From: Bacillota bacterium
GTDB lineage: Bacteria; Bacillota; Sulfobacillia; JABLXB01
NCBI GenBank assembly: GCA_013178305.1
Contig: JABLXB010000007.1
Coordinates: 124,001 to 188,000, forward strand
Length of the DNA: 64,000 bases
Direction: 5' to 3'
Below the pieces are notes generated by a model. The model ran no database searches and was not told the DNA's origin. It saw only the letters and a list, made by a program, of their open reading frames with translations. Shown here in pieces: positions 31,803 through 41,650 of the stretch (position 1 is its first letter; the number at the start of each line of letters is the position of its first letter). Position numbers and translations under genes: made by a program.

Positions 31803-33911
31803 GTGCTGGCGTCCGCGGGCGTGAGTCTCAGGAAAAGGGTGGTTGTGCTCTTCGTTTTTTCTTCGGTGCTGCTTGCGCTGCTGGTCGGCAGGGTCGCGTA
31901 CATCCAGTTCCTGTGGGGAGAGGAGCTCAAGAAGAAGGCGCTCGAGGTGAGGATGAGGGACATCCCCGTTGCCGCCAAGCGGGGCGCCATCCTGGACCGC
32001 CGCGGGCGCGAGCTGGCGGTTTCCGTTTCCGTCGAATCGGTCTACGCGTTTCCCGCCCAGGTGAAAGAGCCCGAGAAGTCGGCCAGGACTCTGGCGGACA
32101 TCTTGAACATGCCGTACGAGGAAGTATACGGGAGGCTGACCAGGGTTTCTTCGTTCGAGTGGATCAGGCGCAAGATCGAGCCGGAACAGGCAAAGCGTAT
32201 CAGGGAGGCGAGGCTCAAGGGCGTCGACCTGACCCCCGAGAGCAAGCGATACTACCCGAAGGCCAACCTCGCAAGCCACGTGCTTGGGATATCGGGGATA
32301 GACAACCAGGGACTCGAAGGCCTGGAGGTGACGTACGACTCCCAGCTGCGCGGGACGCCGGGGAGGATAATCATAGAGATGGACGGCCTCGGAAGGGAGT
32401 TGCCCCAGGCCACCCACCGTTACGACCCGCCTGTCGAGGGACACAGCCTGATCCTCACTATTGACGAGGTCATCCAGTTCATCGCCGAGCGGGAGCTCGA
32501 GCGGGCGATGGCCAGGACGCAGGCCAAGGGCGGCACGGTAGTGGTTATGGACCCCGCTACAGGGGAGATACTCGCCATGGCGGCGAGGCCGGACTACGAC
32601 CCCAACCGTTACGGGGACTTCCCCGACAAGAACCGTCGCAACCCCGCAATCAGCGATACATACCCGCCGGGCTCCACATTCAAGCCGGTGACCGCGTCCG
32701 CGGCGCTCGAAGAAGGGGTCACATCACTCCACGACCGCTTCTACTGCGGTGGCAGCATCAAGGTGCCGGGCCACACGATCACGTGCTGGCTGACAGAGGG
32801 GCACGGGAGCCAGTCGTTCCTCGAGGTGGTTCAGAATTCGTGCAACCCGGGGTTCGTTACACTGGGGCTCCGTGTGGGCGCCCAGCGTTTTTACTCGTAC
32901 CTGGAGGCGTTCGGACTGACGGAGCCCACGGGTGTAGACCTCCCGGGTGAGGGAGTAGGTCTTACCATAAAGCCGCAGGAAATAAAGCCGGTGGACCTGG
33001 CGGTCATGTCGTTCGGGCAGACGCTGACGGTGACGCCGATCCAGCTCATCACTGCCATGGCGGCCATCGCGAACGACGGGGTGCTCATGCAGCCGCATCT
33101 CGTCAGGGAGATAAGGTCGTCCAGCGGGGGGATCGCGCAGTCCCTCGACCCCGTCGTGGAGAGGCGCGTGATCTCGGTCAAGACCGCCCAGGAGATGAAA
33201 CAGGCGCTGGAGCAGGTAGTCGAGAAGGGCACCGGCCGCCAGGCGAGGATAGACGGGTACAGGCTGGCCGGCAAGACGGGGACCGCGAACAAGGTCATCG
33301 GAGGCAGGATCGCGGAGGGCAAGTACATCTCGTCGTTTGTCGGCTTCGGTCCTGTGGAGAAGCCCAGAGTAATAGCACTCATTACGATCGATGAACCAGT
33401 GGGGGAGTATTACGGGGGGCTCATCGCCGCGCCGGTCTTCGGCGGGATGATCGGGGATATACTGCGTTACCTGGAGGTGCCCCCGAAGCCCAGGCAGGCC
33501 GCCTCAAACGCCTCGAAGAAGCCGGTGGCTGCGGCGGCGTGGGTCCCAAACGTGGCGAACCTGCCGCTGGAGGACGCGCGCGAGGCTGTTTCCGCGGCGG
33601 GGCTTAGCCTGAGAGTGGAGGGCTCGGGGAACATCGTGGAGGAGCAGGAGCCTGCCGCGGGGACCGAGGTGCCCCCAAACAGCACAGTCCGCGTCAAGGC
33701 ACGCCCCGCGATAGACCCCGCGCAGCCGGGTTACGTCTACGTGCCGAGCGTCGTGGGCAAGACCATAAAGGAAGCCACGGCGACCCTTGGCAAATTTGGG
33801 TTGAAGATCGAGGTGGAGGGCAGCGGGTTCGCGGTCTCGCAGGACCCCGCCCCCGGCAGCGCGGCGCCGCAGAACCAGGCGGTGAAGGTCTCGTTCCGCG
33901 CGCCCGAGTAG
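31803..33911 (+). CDS. spoVD: Class B penicillin-binding protein with two PASTA domains (SpoVD/FtsI type)
   Basis: This transpeptidase cross-links peptidoglycan. It has one N-terminal membrane anchor (VVVLFVFSSVLLALLVG), a dimerisation domain with AKRGAILDRRGRELA, and a catalytic domain with SxxK in PPGSTFKPV (about residue 290), SxN in NSCNPGF and KTGT near residue 487. Two PASTA repeats fill about residues 575-700 (VPNVANLPLEDAREA, VPSVVGKTIKEATATL). SpoVD makes spore cortex; a vegetative FtsI/PBP2B has a similar layout, so the role may be division, sporulation or both. GTG 31803 lies 8 bases after GGGGAGGT, better than TTG 31767. Confidence 0.9.
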   Translation: MLASAGVSLRKRVVVLFVFSSVLLALLVGRVAYIQFLWGEELKKKALEVRMRDIPVAAKRGAILDRRGRELAVSVSVESVYAFPAQVKEPEKSARTLADILNMPYEEVYGRLTRVSSFEWIRRKIEPEQAKRIREARLKGVDLTPESKRYYPKANLASHVLGISGIDNQGLEGLEVTYDSQLRGTPGRIIIEMDGLGRELPQATHRYDPPVEGHSLILTIDEVIQFIAERELERAMARTQAKGGTVVVMDPATGEILAMAARPDYDPNRYGDFPDKNRRNPAISDTYPPGSTFKPVTASAALEEGVTSLHDRFYCGGSIKVPGHTITCWLTEGHGSQSFLEVVQNSCNPGFVTLGLRVGAQRFYSYLEAFGLTEPTGVDLPGEGVGLTIKPQEIKPVDLAVMSFGQTLTVTPIQLITAMAAIANDGVLMQPHLVREIRSSSGGIAQSLDPVVERRVISVKTAQEMKQALEQVVEKGTGRQARIDGYRLAGKTGTANKVIGGRIAEGKYISSFVGFGPVEKPRVIALITIDEPVGEYYGGLIAAPVFGGMIGDILRYLEVPPKPRQAASNASKKPVAAAAWVPNVANLPLEDAREAVSAAGLSLRVEGSGNIVEEQEPAAGTEVPPNSTVRVKARPAIDPAQPGYVYVPSVVGKTIKEATATLGKFGLKIEVEGSGFAVSQDPAPGSAAPQNQAVKVSFRAPE

Positions 33912-33953
33912 ATCGGCGGTCCATGCGGGGACTTGTATAGGCTATTAGGCGTA

Positions 33954-33983
33954 TTGAAACTGACTGCAACAGGCAGATATACT
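33954..33983 (+). promoter_or_regulatory. Sigma-A-type promoter upstream of murE
   Basis: TTGAAA (33954-33959) and TATACT (33978-33983) are 18 bp apart, in the 106-base gap between the PBP gene and murE. It would give the Mur ligases their own transcription independent of MraZ. Confidence 0.6.
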
Positions 33984-34017
33984 AAATTCGGGCTTTAGCA
34001 GGTAAGGAGGCTTTGCG

Positions 34018-35532
34018 GTGACCCTTGCGGGGCTGATAGGGATTCTGCCCCAGAAATCTGTAAACGGGGACGCCGGCGCGTCCGCAGTCACCGGAGTATC
34101 GTACGACTCGCGCACGGTTACCCCGGGTTCTGTATTCGTCTGCATCAAGGGATTCAAACTGGACGGCCACGATTTCGTGGCTGACGCCGTGGCCCGCGGG
34201 GCGGCTGCGGTGATCGCGGAAAGGCCCGTCGATTCTCGCGGAGTCCCCGTTGTCTTGGTGCCCGACTCCAGGGCGGCGCTGGCGATGGTTGCGAGCCAGT
34301 TCTACTCCCACCCCTCGAAGGAAATGAGGGTCATCGGGGTTACCGGCACTAACGGAAAGACCACCACGACCCACCTTATAAGGTGGGTTCTCGCGCATTC
34401 CGGGAGGGAAGCCGGCCTCGTCGGCACAGTGGAGAACATCGTCTGCGGGAAATCGCTGCCTGTCGAGAGGACTACCCCCGAGGCGACCGACCTCCAGGAC
34501 CTGTTCAGGCGGATGCGCTCGTGCGGCTCCACCCACGCCGTGATGGAAGTATCCTCGCACGCCCTCGAACTCCACCGCGTTGCCGGGACAGAATTCGACG
34601 TGGCGGTGTTCACGAACCTTACACAGGACCACCTCGACTTCCACCCGACCATGGAAGCGTACTTCAGGGCGAAGTCTATACTGTTCGAGTCGCTCGGGGG
34701 CGCGTACTCCGGCGCTCCCAAGGCGGGGAGGAAAGCAGCCGTCATCAACACCGACGACCCGTTCGGCCGGAGGCTTTGCGGGCTGGTCAAGGTGCAGACG
34801 GTTACATACGGTCTCGAGGACGGGGCGCAGTTTGCGGCCCGCGACATCGAGATGACCGCCCGCGGCAACTCGTTCACGCTCGTTTGGCCCGGTGGGTCGG
34901 CCCGGTTCGCGATGAGGCTTGCGGGCAGGTTCAACGTGTACAATACGCTGGCGGCCGTCGCCGCCGCCTGGGTCGAGGGGATCGACCCACTCGACGCGCG
35001 GGAGGCGCTGCAGCGTCACCGCGGCGTCGCGGGCCGGTTCGAGCTGGTCGACGAGGGCCAGGAGTTCGCGGTGGCGGTGGACTACGCCCATACCCCGGAC
35101 GGCCTTCGCAACATCCTCGAAGCGGCGCGGGGCGTGACCAGGGGCCGGCTGATATGTGTATTCGGGTGCGGCGGCGACCGCGACAGGAAGAAGCGGCCCA
35201 TAATGGGGGAGATCGCGGCGCGCCTGGCCGACTTTTGCGTGATCACGTCCGACAACCCGAGGAGCGAGGACCCGTCGGCCGTAATAGCGGAGATCGAGCC
35301 GGGGGTCAGGCGCGGCGGTAAAGGCGCGGGCGGTTACGCTGTCGAGCCGGACAGGAAGGCCGCCATCGAACTTGCCGTGGGGATGGCGCGGCCCGGGGAC
35401 ATCGTCGTGATCGCGGGGAAAGGGCATGAGACTTACCAGATATTCAGGGACAGGACCATTTACTTCGACGACAGGGAGATCGCCAGGGAGGCGTTGAGGG
35501 TGAGGACGCTCGGAGGACCCGGCGCTCGATGA
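34018..35532 (+). CDS. murE: UDP-MurNAc-tripeptide synthetase MurE, meso-diaminopimelate type
   Basis: MurE adds the third amino acid of the peptidoglycan stem. The N-terminal UDP domain has GVSYDSRTVTPGSVFVCIKG. The ATP loop GVTGTNGKTTTTHLI is near residue 107, and VMEVSSHALELHRV near residue 178. VDYAHTPDGLRNIL and the specificity motif DNPRSEDP near residue 411 indicate meso-diaminopimelate rather than lysine. The length is 504 aa, with a GTG start behind AAGGAGG. murF starts inside its stop codon. Confidence 0.95.
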   Translation: MTLAGLIGILPQKSVNGDAGASAVTGVSYDSRTVTPGSVFVCIKGFKLDGHDFVADAVARGAAAVIAERPVDSRGVPVVLVPDSRAALAMVASQFYSHPSKEMRVIGVTGTNGKTTTTHLIRWVLAHSGREAGLVGTVENIVCGKSLPVERTTPEATDLQDLFRRMRSCGSTHAVMEVSSHALELHRVAGTEFDVAVFTNLTQDHLDFHPTMEAYFRAKSILFESLGGAYSGAPKAGRKAAVINTDDPFGRRLCGLVKVQTVTYGLEDGAQFAARDIEMTARGNSFTLVWPGGSARFAMRLAGRFNVYNTLAAVAAAWVEGIDPLDAREALQRHRGVAGRFELVDEGQEFAVAVDYAHTPDGLRNILEAARGVTRGRLICVFGCGGDRDRKKRPIMGEIAARLADFCVITSDNPRSEDPSAVIAEIEPGVRRGGKGAGGYAVEPDRKAAIELAVGMARPGDIVVIAGKGHETYQIFRDRTIYFDDREIAREALRVRTLGGPGAR

Positions 35533-36908
35533 GGTTTTCGGCCCGCGATGTGGAACGGGCTTGCGCGGGAAGGCTCCTGTCGGGAGACCCGGCCATCGTG
35601 TTCTCTGGTGTGGCCACCGACAGCAGGCAGGCCTTACCGGGGGACCTGTTTTTCGCGTTGAAGGGCGAAAGGCGCGACGGGCACGAGTTCGTGGGGGATG
35701 CGCTGCGCGCCGGGGCGGCGGGGGCCGTGGTGAGCAGGCCGGTTACGGTCCCGGCCGCGCACGGCGGCGCATACGCGATCATCCAGGTTGAGGACGCGCT
35801 GAAGGCCCTTGGAATGCTGGCCGCGGAGCACAGGAGTCGCTTCGGCGGCCTGGTCGTGGGCGTCACCGGCAGCGTGGGCAAGACCAGCACGAAGGAAATG
35901 ATAGCGTCGGTCCTGTCGACCCGGTTCAGCGTGCTGAAGCCCGAGGGGAACATGAATACGGAGATCGGAGTGCCTCTGACCGCGTTCCGCCTGTCCGGTG
36001 AATACGACGCGGCCGTGTTCGAGCTCGCCATGAGGCTGCGCGGAGAGATCGCGTGGCTGGCCGGGATCGTTCGGCCGCGCATCGGCGTCATAACCAACAT
36101 AAGCGAAACCCACCTCGAGCGCCTGGGCACGAGGGAGAACATCGCCCTCGCCAAGGCCGAGCTGCTCGAGGCATTGCCGCCCGATGGCTGCGCGGTCCTT
36201 AACGGCGACAATGAGTGGATACGCAAGGTCAGCGCGCGGGCGAATTGCGACAGGGTGTTCTACGGAATGGGCACGGGGTCCGACGTCAGCGCGACGGACG
36301 TGAGTGTATCCATCGAGGGGACCCGGTTCACGCTGAGGTCTCCGGCGGGCGCCGCCGAGTGCTTCATCCCGGTCCCGGGCGAGCACCATGTGTACAACGC
36401 GCTCGCGGCCGCGTGCGTCGGCCTGCGGGCGGACCTGTCGCTCGACGAAGTCCGTGAAGGGCTGGCGGCGTTCAAGCCGGCCGGCATGAGGACGGAGATA
36501 AGGTCGGCGCGCGGCGTTACGGTGATCAACGACGCGTACAATGCCAGTCCGGTGTCCACCCGCGCGGCCCTGGCCGTCCTGGCCACCGTGGCCGGGGGGC
36601 GCAGGGTGGCGGTACTCGGGAACATGCTTGAACTGGGCGACTACACGGTTGAGGGGCATCGCGAGACGGGTAGGGCTGTTCGCTCCATGGGGATCGACGC
36701 CCTGGTCGCCGTGGGTAGCCTCGCGGGCGATACCGCGATGGGCGCGCTCGAGGCGGGGATGCCGCCCGAAGACGTTCGCTGGTGCTCGTCAAACCGCGAC
36801 GCCGTGTCAATACTCAAGTCGATGCTGAAGCCGGGCGATACCGTGCTGGTCAAGGGTTCGAGGGGAGCCAGGATGGAAGAGGTCGTCAACGGGCTCCTGG
36901 AGGGTTAG
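35529..36908 (+). CDS. murF: UDP-MurNAc-tripeptide--D-Ala-D-Ala ligase MurF
   Basis: MurF adds D-Ala-D-Ala to complete the pentapeptide precursor. GVATDSRQALPGDLFFALKGERRDG-type text opens the first domain. VVGVTGSVGKTSTKEMIA near residue 112 is the ATP loop. NMNTEIGVPLTAF follows, then NISETHLERLGTRENIA, and VINDAYNASPVSTRAAL near residue 332. The 459-aa length is typical. It overlaps murE by four bases; mraY begins 3 bases after its end. Confidence 0.95.
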   Translation: MRFSARDVERACAGRLLSGDPAIVFSGVATDSRQALPGDLFFALKGERRDGHEFVGDALRAGAAGAVVSRPVTVPAAHGGAYAIIQVEDALKALGMLAAEHRSRFGGLVVGVTGSVGKTSTKEMIASVLSTRFSVLKPEGNMNTEIGVPLTAFRLSGEYDAAVFELAMRLRGEIAWLAGIVRPRIGVITNISETHLERLGTRENIALAKAELLEALPPDGCAVLNGDNEWIRKVSARANCDRVFYGMGTGSDVSATDVSVSIEGTRFTLRSPAGAAECFIPVPGEHHVYNALAAACVGLRADLSLDEVREGLAAFKPAGMRTEIRSARGVTVINDAYNASPVSTRAALAVLATVAGGRRVAVLGNMLELGDYTVEGHRETGRAVRSMGIDALVAVGSLAGDTAMGALEAGMPPEDVRWCSSNRDAVSILKSMLKPGDTVLVKGSRGARMEEVVNGLLEG

Positions 36909-36911
36909 ACT

Positions 36912-37919
36912 TTGCGGTACCTGGCCGCTTTCTCCGTGTCGCTGGTGCTGGCGCTGCTCCTGGGCCCAGTCCTGATACCGTTCCTGGGGAGGCTGAAGCT
37001 CGGACAGAGGATCAGGGCGGACGGCCCGAAGGCGCACCTGGCCAAGGCGGGGACGCCGACCATGGGAGGAGTCATCTTCCTGGCGGCGGTGACCGCCTCT
37101 GTGTTGGCGGTGCTGGGACCCGCGGCCGGCCTGGGCGAAGGTGGGTGGCGACCGGTTGCCCAGGATGCGCTCCCACCGCTCGTGGCGCTCGCGGTGACGC
37201 TCGGTTTCGCGGGCATCGGGTTTATAGACGACCTGCTGAAGGTCGTGTTCTCCAGGTCCCTTGGAATGCGGGCGAGGGATAAGCTGTTCGGCCAGATCCT
37301 GCTGGGGCTGCTGCTCGGGCTGGCGGCTGAGAGGTGGGCGGGCCTGGGGACGTCGGTCAGGGTCCCGTTCACGGCGATAATGATCGATCTCGGACCGCTT
37401 TACATGCCGTTCGTGGCGTTCATTGGGGTGGCGGAGTCAAACGCCGTGAACCTGACGGACGGCCTCGACGGGCTGGCGGCGGGCTCGTGCGCGATATCGT
37501 TCGGCGTGTACGCCGTGGTTTCCGCGCTCGGCGGCAACGACGGCATGGCGGTGTTCAGCCTGGCGGTGATGGGGTCGCTGATCGGATTCCTGAAGTACAA
37601 TACCCACCCCGCGCAGGTGTTCATGGGTGACACCGGCTCGATGGGCCTGGGCGCTGCGCTCGCGTCGGTGGCTGTGCTCAGCAAGACGGAGATGTCGCTA
37701 CCCCTGATCGGCGGCCTATATGTGCTGGAGACCGTTTCGGTGGTGTTGCAGGTCGCCTGGTTCCGGTTGACGGGCAAGCGGATATTCAGGATGAGCCCGT
37801 TGCACCATCACTTCGAGCTCAAGGGGTGGCCCGAGGAAATCGTGGTGGGCCGGTTCTGGCTCGTGTCGCTGTTCTTCGGGGTAGTGGGGCTCGTTGGATT
37901 ACTCGTGACGGGGTTCTAG
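36912..37919 (+). CDS. mraY: Phospho-N-acetylmuramoyl-pentapeptide transferase MraY
   Basis: This polytopic membrane enzyme makes lipid I from UDP-MurNAc-pentapeptide and undecaprenyl phosphate. About ten membrane helices are visible. HLAKAGTPTMGGVIFL at about residues 40-55 and FIDDLLKVVFSRSLGM are conserved, as is SNAVNLTDGLDGLAAG with the catalytic aspartates. The late FMGDTGSMGLGAAL and PLHHHFELKGW complete the signature. The protein has 335 aa. TTG 36912 follows TGGAGGG by 7 bases. The next gene is ftsW, so murD, usually found here, is absent. Confidence 0.95.
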   Translation: MRYLAAFSVSLVLALLLGPVLIPFLGRLKLGQRIRADGPKAHLAKAGTPTMGGVIFLAAVTASVLAVLGPAAGLGEGGWRPVAQDALPPLVALAVTLGFAGIGFIDDLLKVVFSRSLGMRARDKLFGQILLGLLLGLAAERWAGLGTSVRVPFTAIMIDLGPLYMPFVAFIGVAESNAVNLTDGLDGLAAGSCAISFGVYAVVSALGGNDGMAVFSLAVMGSLIGFLKYNTHPAQVFMGDTGSMGLGAALASVAVLSKTEMSLPLIGGLYVLETVSVVLQVAWFRLTGKRIFRMSPLHHHFELKGWPEEIVVGRFWLVSLFFGVVGLVGLLVTGF

Positions 37920-37932
37920 GGGAGAGACGGCG

Positions 37933-39036
37933 TTGTCGAGGCGAAGGAAGAAGCCGGCGGATTTCCTCATAATGTTCTCGGCCACGACGCTCCTTGCGAT
38001 AGGGATCGTGATGGTGTTCAGCTCGAGCTCCGTGCGCGCGCTCCAGGACTACGGCGACATGTACTACTTTCTGAAGAAGCAGCTGATCTGGGCGGCCTTG
38101 GGCGTCCTCGCCATGGGCGTAGTCTCGGGAATAGACTACTGGCACTACCGCAGGCTGATCGCGCCGGCGTTCGTGGTGAACATGATCCTGCTGGTTCTCG
38201 TGCTGATCCCGGGCATAGGGAAAGTGTCGCACGGCGCGCGGCGGTGGATAGGGGTCGGACAGTTGGTTTTCAACCCCGCGGAGCTGATGAAACTCACCTG
38301 GGTGACGTTCATGTCGGTTTACCTGACGCGGGACAAAGACAAGATCAAACGGTTCCTGATGGGGCTCTGCCCGTACCTCGTCGCCACGGGCGCGATATTC
38401 GGGCTCATCCTGAAGGAGCCCGATCTGGGCACAGCTCTCAGCATAGCCGGGACGACATTCGTGGTCCTGTTCGCGGCGGGGGCCAGGCTTGCCCACCTGT
38501 TCGGCCTTGCGGTTGCGGCCGTGCCCGCGTTCCTGTGGGCGGCGCTGGCCGAGGAATACAGGCGCAGGCGCCTGTTCGCGTTCCTCGACCCGTGGTCCGA
38601 CCCGTCGGATTCGGGGTACCACATCATCCAGGCGCTGTACGCGCTCGGCTCGGGTGGGTTGTTCGGCATGGGGCTGGGCGCCGGGCGTCAGAAGATGCTC
38701 TACCTGCCTGAAGCGCATACCGACTTCATATTCGCGATCCTTGGCGAGGAACTGGGATTCATCGGCGCAGCCACCGTTCTGGCGCTGTTCTTCCTGTTCG
38801 CGTGGAGGGGCTACCGCGTGGCCATGACCGCACCGGACACCATGAGCTGCCTGCTGGCCACGGGCGTCACCACGATTGTGACCCTGCAGGCGGTCATCAA
38901 CATCGGCGTCGTAACGGCGTCGATGCCGATCACGGGAATACCGTTGCCGTTCATCAGCTTCGGCGGGTCGTCGCTCGTGCCGACGATGGCGGGTGTGGGT
39001 GTGCTGCTCAACATCTCGAGGTACTGCCAGGAGTGA
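37933..39036 (+). CDS. ftsW: FtsW/SpoVE-type lipid II polymerase
   Basis: A SEDS-family membrane glycosyltransferase of 367 aa with about ten helices. Conserved parts are MVFSSSSVRALQDYGDMYYF near residue 30 and ARRWIGVGQLVFNPAELMKLTWV. Further on are LKEPDLGTALSIA and RLFAFLDPWSDPSDSGYH. LPEAHTDFIFAILGEELGF and ITGIPLPFISFGGSS end the list. With a class B PBP it forms the septal, or in SpoVE the cortex, synthase; I cannot tell the two apart. TTG 37933 is the start. It overlaps murG. Confidence 0.93.
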   Translation: MSRRRKKPADFLIMFSATTLLAIGIVMVFSSSSVRALQDYGDMYYFLKKQLIWAALGVLAMGVVSGIDYWHYRRLIAPAFVVNMILLVLVLIPGIGKVSHGARRWIGVGQLVFNPAELMKLTWVTFMSVYLTRDKDKIKRFLMGLCPYLVATGAIFGLILKEPDLGTALSIAGTTFVVLFAAGARLAHLFGLAVAAVPAFLWAALAEEYRRRRLFAFLDPWSDPSDSGYHIIQALYALGSGGLFGMGLGAGRQKMLYLPEAHTDFIFAILGEELGFIGAATVLALFFLFAWRGYRVAMTAPDTMSCLLATGVTTIVTLQAVINIGVVTASMPITGIPLPFISFGGSSLVPTMAGVGVLLNISRYCQE

Positions 39037-40154
39037 TGGGCTTGAGGATCGTGTTGACGGGGGGTGGCACGGGGGGCCACGTTTACCCCGCGCTCGCAGT
39101 GGCGCAAGCGCTGCGCGCGGCCGAACCCTCGGTATCCATAACCTACGTTGGGACAGGCCGTGGGATAGAGCGGGAACTGGCGGCGAAGAACGGGATCGAG
39201 TTCCGGGCGATTTCCGCGAGGGGTATACTCGGCAAGTCCCCGGTGGCGGCGCTCGCGGGGGTGATGGCGGCCGGTCGCGGGGTGCTCGAGGCCATGGCGC
39301 TCCTGCGGGGCATCAGGCCGTCCTGCGTTCTTGGGACGGGTGGATACGTCTCGGGGCCGGTCGTACTCGCCGCCGCGACGCTGGGGATACCCAGGGCGAT
39401 CCAGGAGCAGAACGCCATCGCCGGTTTTACCAATCGCTTGTTGGGGCATGTCGTACAGGGGGTGTTCCTCGGGTTTGAGGACGCCGCGAAAGAGTTTCCA
39501 CGCCATAAGGTAAGGGTAACGGGTAACCCGGTCAGGGGGGAGATCTCCAGCGCCGGCCGGGATTCGTCACTTAAGATACTGGAACTCGATCCGTCGAAGA
39601 AAACGCTGTTCATACTGGGAGGGAGTCGTGGAGCGCGGTCCATTGTGGACGCCGGACTGCGCCTGTCGCGCGGCGGGCTCGGCGACGACGTGCAGGTGCT
39701 GTTCGTCACGGGGAACGACTATTATGGTGCCGCGGCCAGGGCGGCGGGGGCCGGTATTACGCCGGGGAGAGCTGGAAATACTATCCTTATCCCGTACATT
39801 CATAACGTCGAGAACGCGCTGGCGTGCGCGGACCTGGCCGTCTGTCGCGCGGGCGGGATGACCGTGGCGGAACTGGCCGCCGCCGGTGTCCCAGCCGTCC
39901 TGGTTCCTTCTCCCAACGTGGCCAATAACCACCAGGAATGGAACGCGAGGGCACTGGAGCGTAAGGGCGGGGCGGTGGTCGTGCTCGAAGGGGAACGGTT
40001 TGTCGACAGGGTGGAGGATACGGTGCGGGGGTTGCTGGCCGACCCCACCAGGCTCGAGTCGATGAAACGCGCGGCCAGGGCGGCCGGCAGGCCGGGCGCG
40101 GCCCGCGAAATCGCCGTGGGACTCCTGTCCATGGCGCGGACGGGGTCCCTGTGA
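39036..40154 (+). CDS. murG: UDP-GlcNAc--lipid I GlcNAc transferase MurG
   Basis: MurG converts lipid I to lipid II on the inner membrane face. The GT28 donor/acceptor loops are clear: VLTGGGTGGHVYPALAVA at the N-terminus, GTGGYVSGPVVLAA near residue 95, IQEQNAIAGFTNRLL, and the C-terminal CRAGGMTVAELAAAGVPAVLVPSP near residue 270. NHQEWNARALE follows. ATG 39036 overlaps the ftsW stop; TTG 39042 sits 8 bases after AGGAG, gives the classic N-terminus MRIVLTGGG and may be the true start. The protein is about 370 aa. Confidence 0.95.
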   Translation: MGLRIVLTGGGTGGHVYPALAVAQALRAAEPSVSITYVGTGRGIERELAAKNGIEFRAISARGILGKSPVAALAGVMAAGRGVLEAMALLRGIRPSCVLGTGGYVSGPVVLAAATLGIPRAIQEQNAIAGFTNRLLGHVVQGVFLGFEDAAKEFPRHKVRVTGNPVRGEISSAGRDSSLKILELDPSKKTLFILGGSRGARSIVDAGLRLSRGGLGDDVQVLFVTGNDYYGAAARAAGAGITPGRAGNTILIPYIHNVENALACADLAVCRAGGMTVAELAAAGVPAVLVPSPNVANNHQEWNARALERKGGAVVVLEGERFVDRVEDTVRGLLADPTRLESMKRAARAAGRPGAAREIAVGLLSMARTGSL

Positions 40155-40213
40155 CATGGGTATTGGTAGAGGCATAGTATGAAGATGGGCAACGCGGGTT
40201 TGGAGGCGCAATA

Positions 40214-41611
40214 ATGCCGCACGTACATTTCATAGCCATAGGCGGAACAGGGATGAGCGGAATAGCCAAGGTCCTGCTCGAGATGGGGTACGTCGTGTCG
40301 GGGTCAGATTTGAAGGAAACCGAGGGCACCAGGCGGCTCGAGAGCATGGGTGCGTCGGTGTTCCTGGGTCACAGGGCCAATAACCTGGATCGCCCCGACG
40401 TCGTAGTTGTGTCATCGGCGGTCCCCGAGGATAACGAGGAACTGCTCGAAGCGAAGGCCAGGTCAATTCCTGTCCTGCACCGCGGTGAGATGCTTGCGAA
40501 GCTGATGGAGGGGCGCAAGGGAATCTCGGTGGCGGGGGCCCACGGCAAGACGACAACTACCTCCATGATAGCGATGGTGCTGGAGAAGGGCGGGCTCAAC
40601 CCGACGGTCCTGGTCGGGGGAGAGGTGGCCGACTTCGGCGGAAACGCAAAGCTGGGCCGGGGCGAGTACCTGGTGGCCGAGGCGGACGAGAGCGACGGGT
40701 CGTTCCTGAAGCTGAGGCCGCACCTCGCCGTCGTGACGAACATCGACGACGATCACCTCGACTATTACGGCAGCATAGGCAACATTGTGGCCGCGTTCGG
40801 GGACTACATACGCAATGTGGGCGATGATGGCTTCAGGGTGCTGTGTTTCGACGATCCGCGGGTACGCTCCATCGCTTCGGGTATCGGGGGGCGCAACGTT
40901 ACCTATGGTATAACGGGGGCGTGGGATTACACCGCGATCAACGTCAACCTCGAGGCGTGGACGTCGTCGTTCGACGTCCGGCTGCGCGGGGAGCCGGCCG
41001 GCCGGCTCACCCTGCAGATACCCGGAATTCACAACGTGGTTAACTCACTGGCCGCCATCGCGGTCGGAATGGAGGTGGGCCTCAGTCTTGAGGCGGTGCG
41101 TGATGCCCTGGAGGGATTCCACGGCGTGCAGCGCAGACTGCAGACGATCGCCTGCGCCGGTGGGATCCGCATCCTGGACGACTACGGACACCACCCGACG
41201 GAGATCGCCACGACCCTCAAGGCCGTGCGGCAGGCCACGAAGGGCAAGATCATCTGCGTGTTCCAGCCGCACAGGTTTTCGAGGACGTTCCTCCTGCAGG
41301 ACGAGTTCGGCACGGCGTTTCACGTCGCGGACGAGGTGATACTGCTTGACATCTACCCGGGCCCCGGGGAGAAGCCGCTCGATGGCGTGACGTCGGAGAT
41401 GATTGCCTCCTCCATCCGCCGCCGGGATGGGAAGAAAGTAGCGTACATACGGGAAAAGGATGAAGCGGTCCGAGTGGCAGCCGGGATGGCCATGCCCGGA
41501 GACGTGATCATCACCGTTGGGGCGGGCGACGTTTGGACGCTGGCCCCCAGGATAGCAACAATCCTCAGAGACCGAGCCGCCGCGGGTCATGGACATGCTC
41601 ATCCAACGTAG
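40214..41611 (+). CDS. murC: UDP-MurNAc--L-alanine ligase MurC
   Basis: MurC adds L-alanine to UDP-MurNAc. HFIAIGGTGMSGIAKVLLEMGY opens the Rossmann-like first domain (two runs). The ATP loop VAGAHGKTTTTSMIA is near residue 108, and VAEADESDGSFLKL near residue 155. ILDDYGHHPTEIATTLKAV near residue 318 and FQPHRFSRT follow. It is 465 aa and complete. It sits 59 bases after murG, in the usual order, but murB, often next, is replaced by murA. Confidence 0.95.
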   Translation: MPHVHFIAIGGTGMSGIAKVLLEMGYVVSGSDLKETEGTRRLESMGASVFLGHRANNLDRPDVVVVSSAVPEDNEELLEAKARSIPVLHRGEMLAKLMEGRKGISVAGAHGKTTTTSMIAMVLEKGGLNPTVLVGGEVADFGGNAKLGRGEYLVAEADESDGSFLKLRPHLAVVTNIDDDHLDYYGSIGNIVAAFGDYIRNVGDDGFRVLCFDDPRVRSIASGIGGRNVTYGITGAWDYTAINVNLEAWTSSFDVRLRGEPAGRLTLQIPGIHNVVNSLAAIAVGMEVGLSLEAVRDALEGFHGVQRRLQTIACAGGIRILDDYGHHPTEIATTLKAVRQATKGKIICVFQPHRFSRTFLLQDEFGTAFHVADEVILLDIYPGPGEKPLDGVTSEMIASSIRRRDGKKVAYIREKDEAVRVAAGMAMPGDVIITVGAGDVWTLAPRIATILRDRAAAGHGHAHPT

Positions 41612-41650
41612 AAAGACGCCCTGACCGGGTCGTCGCCGGAGGCGGGGAGC

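Noticed and set aside
38802-39035. Longer murG frame beginning inside ftsW
   Set aside because: The upstream 78 codons are out-of-frame ftsW sequence; MurG's conserved N-terminus starts at 39036-39042.
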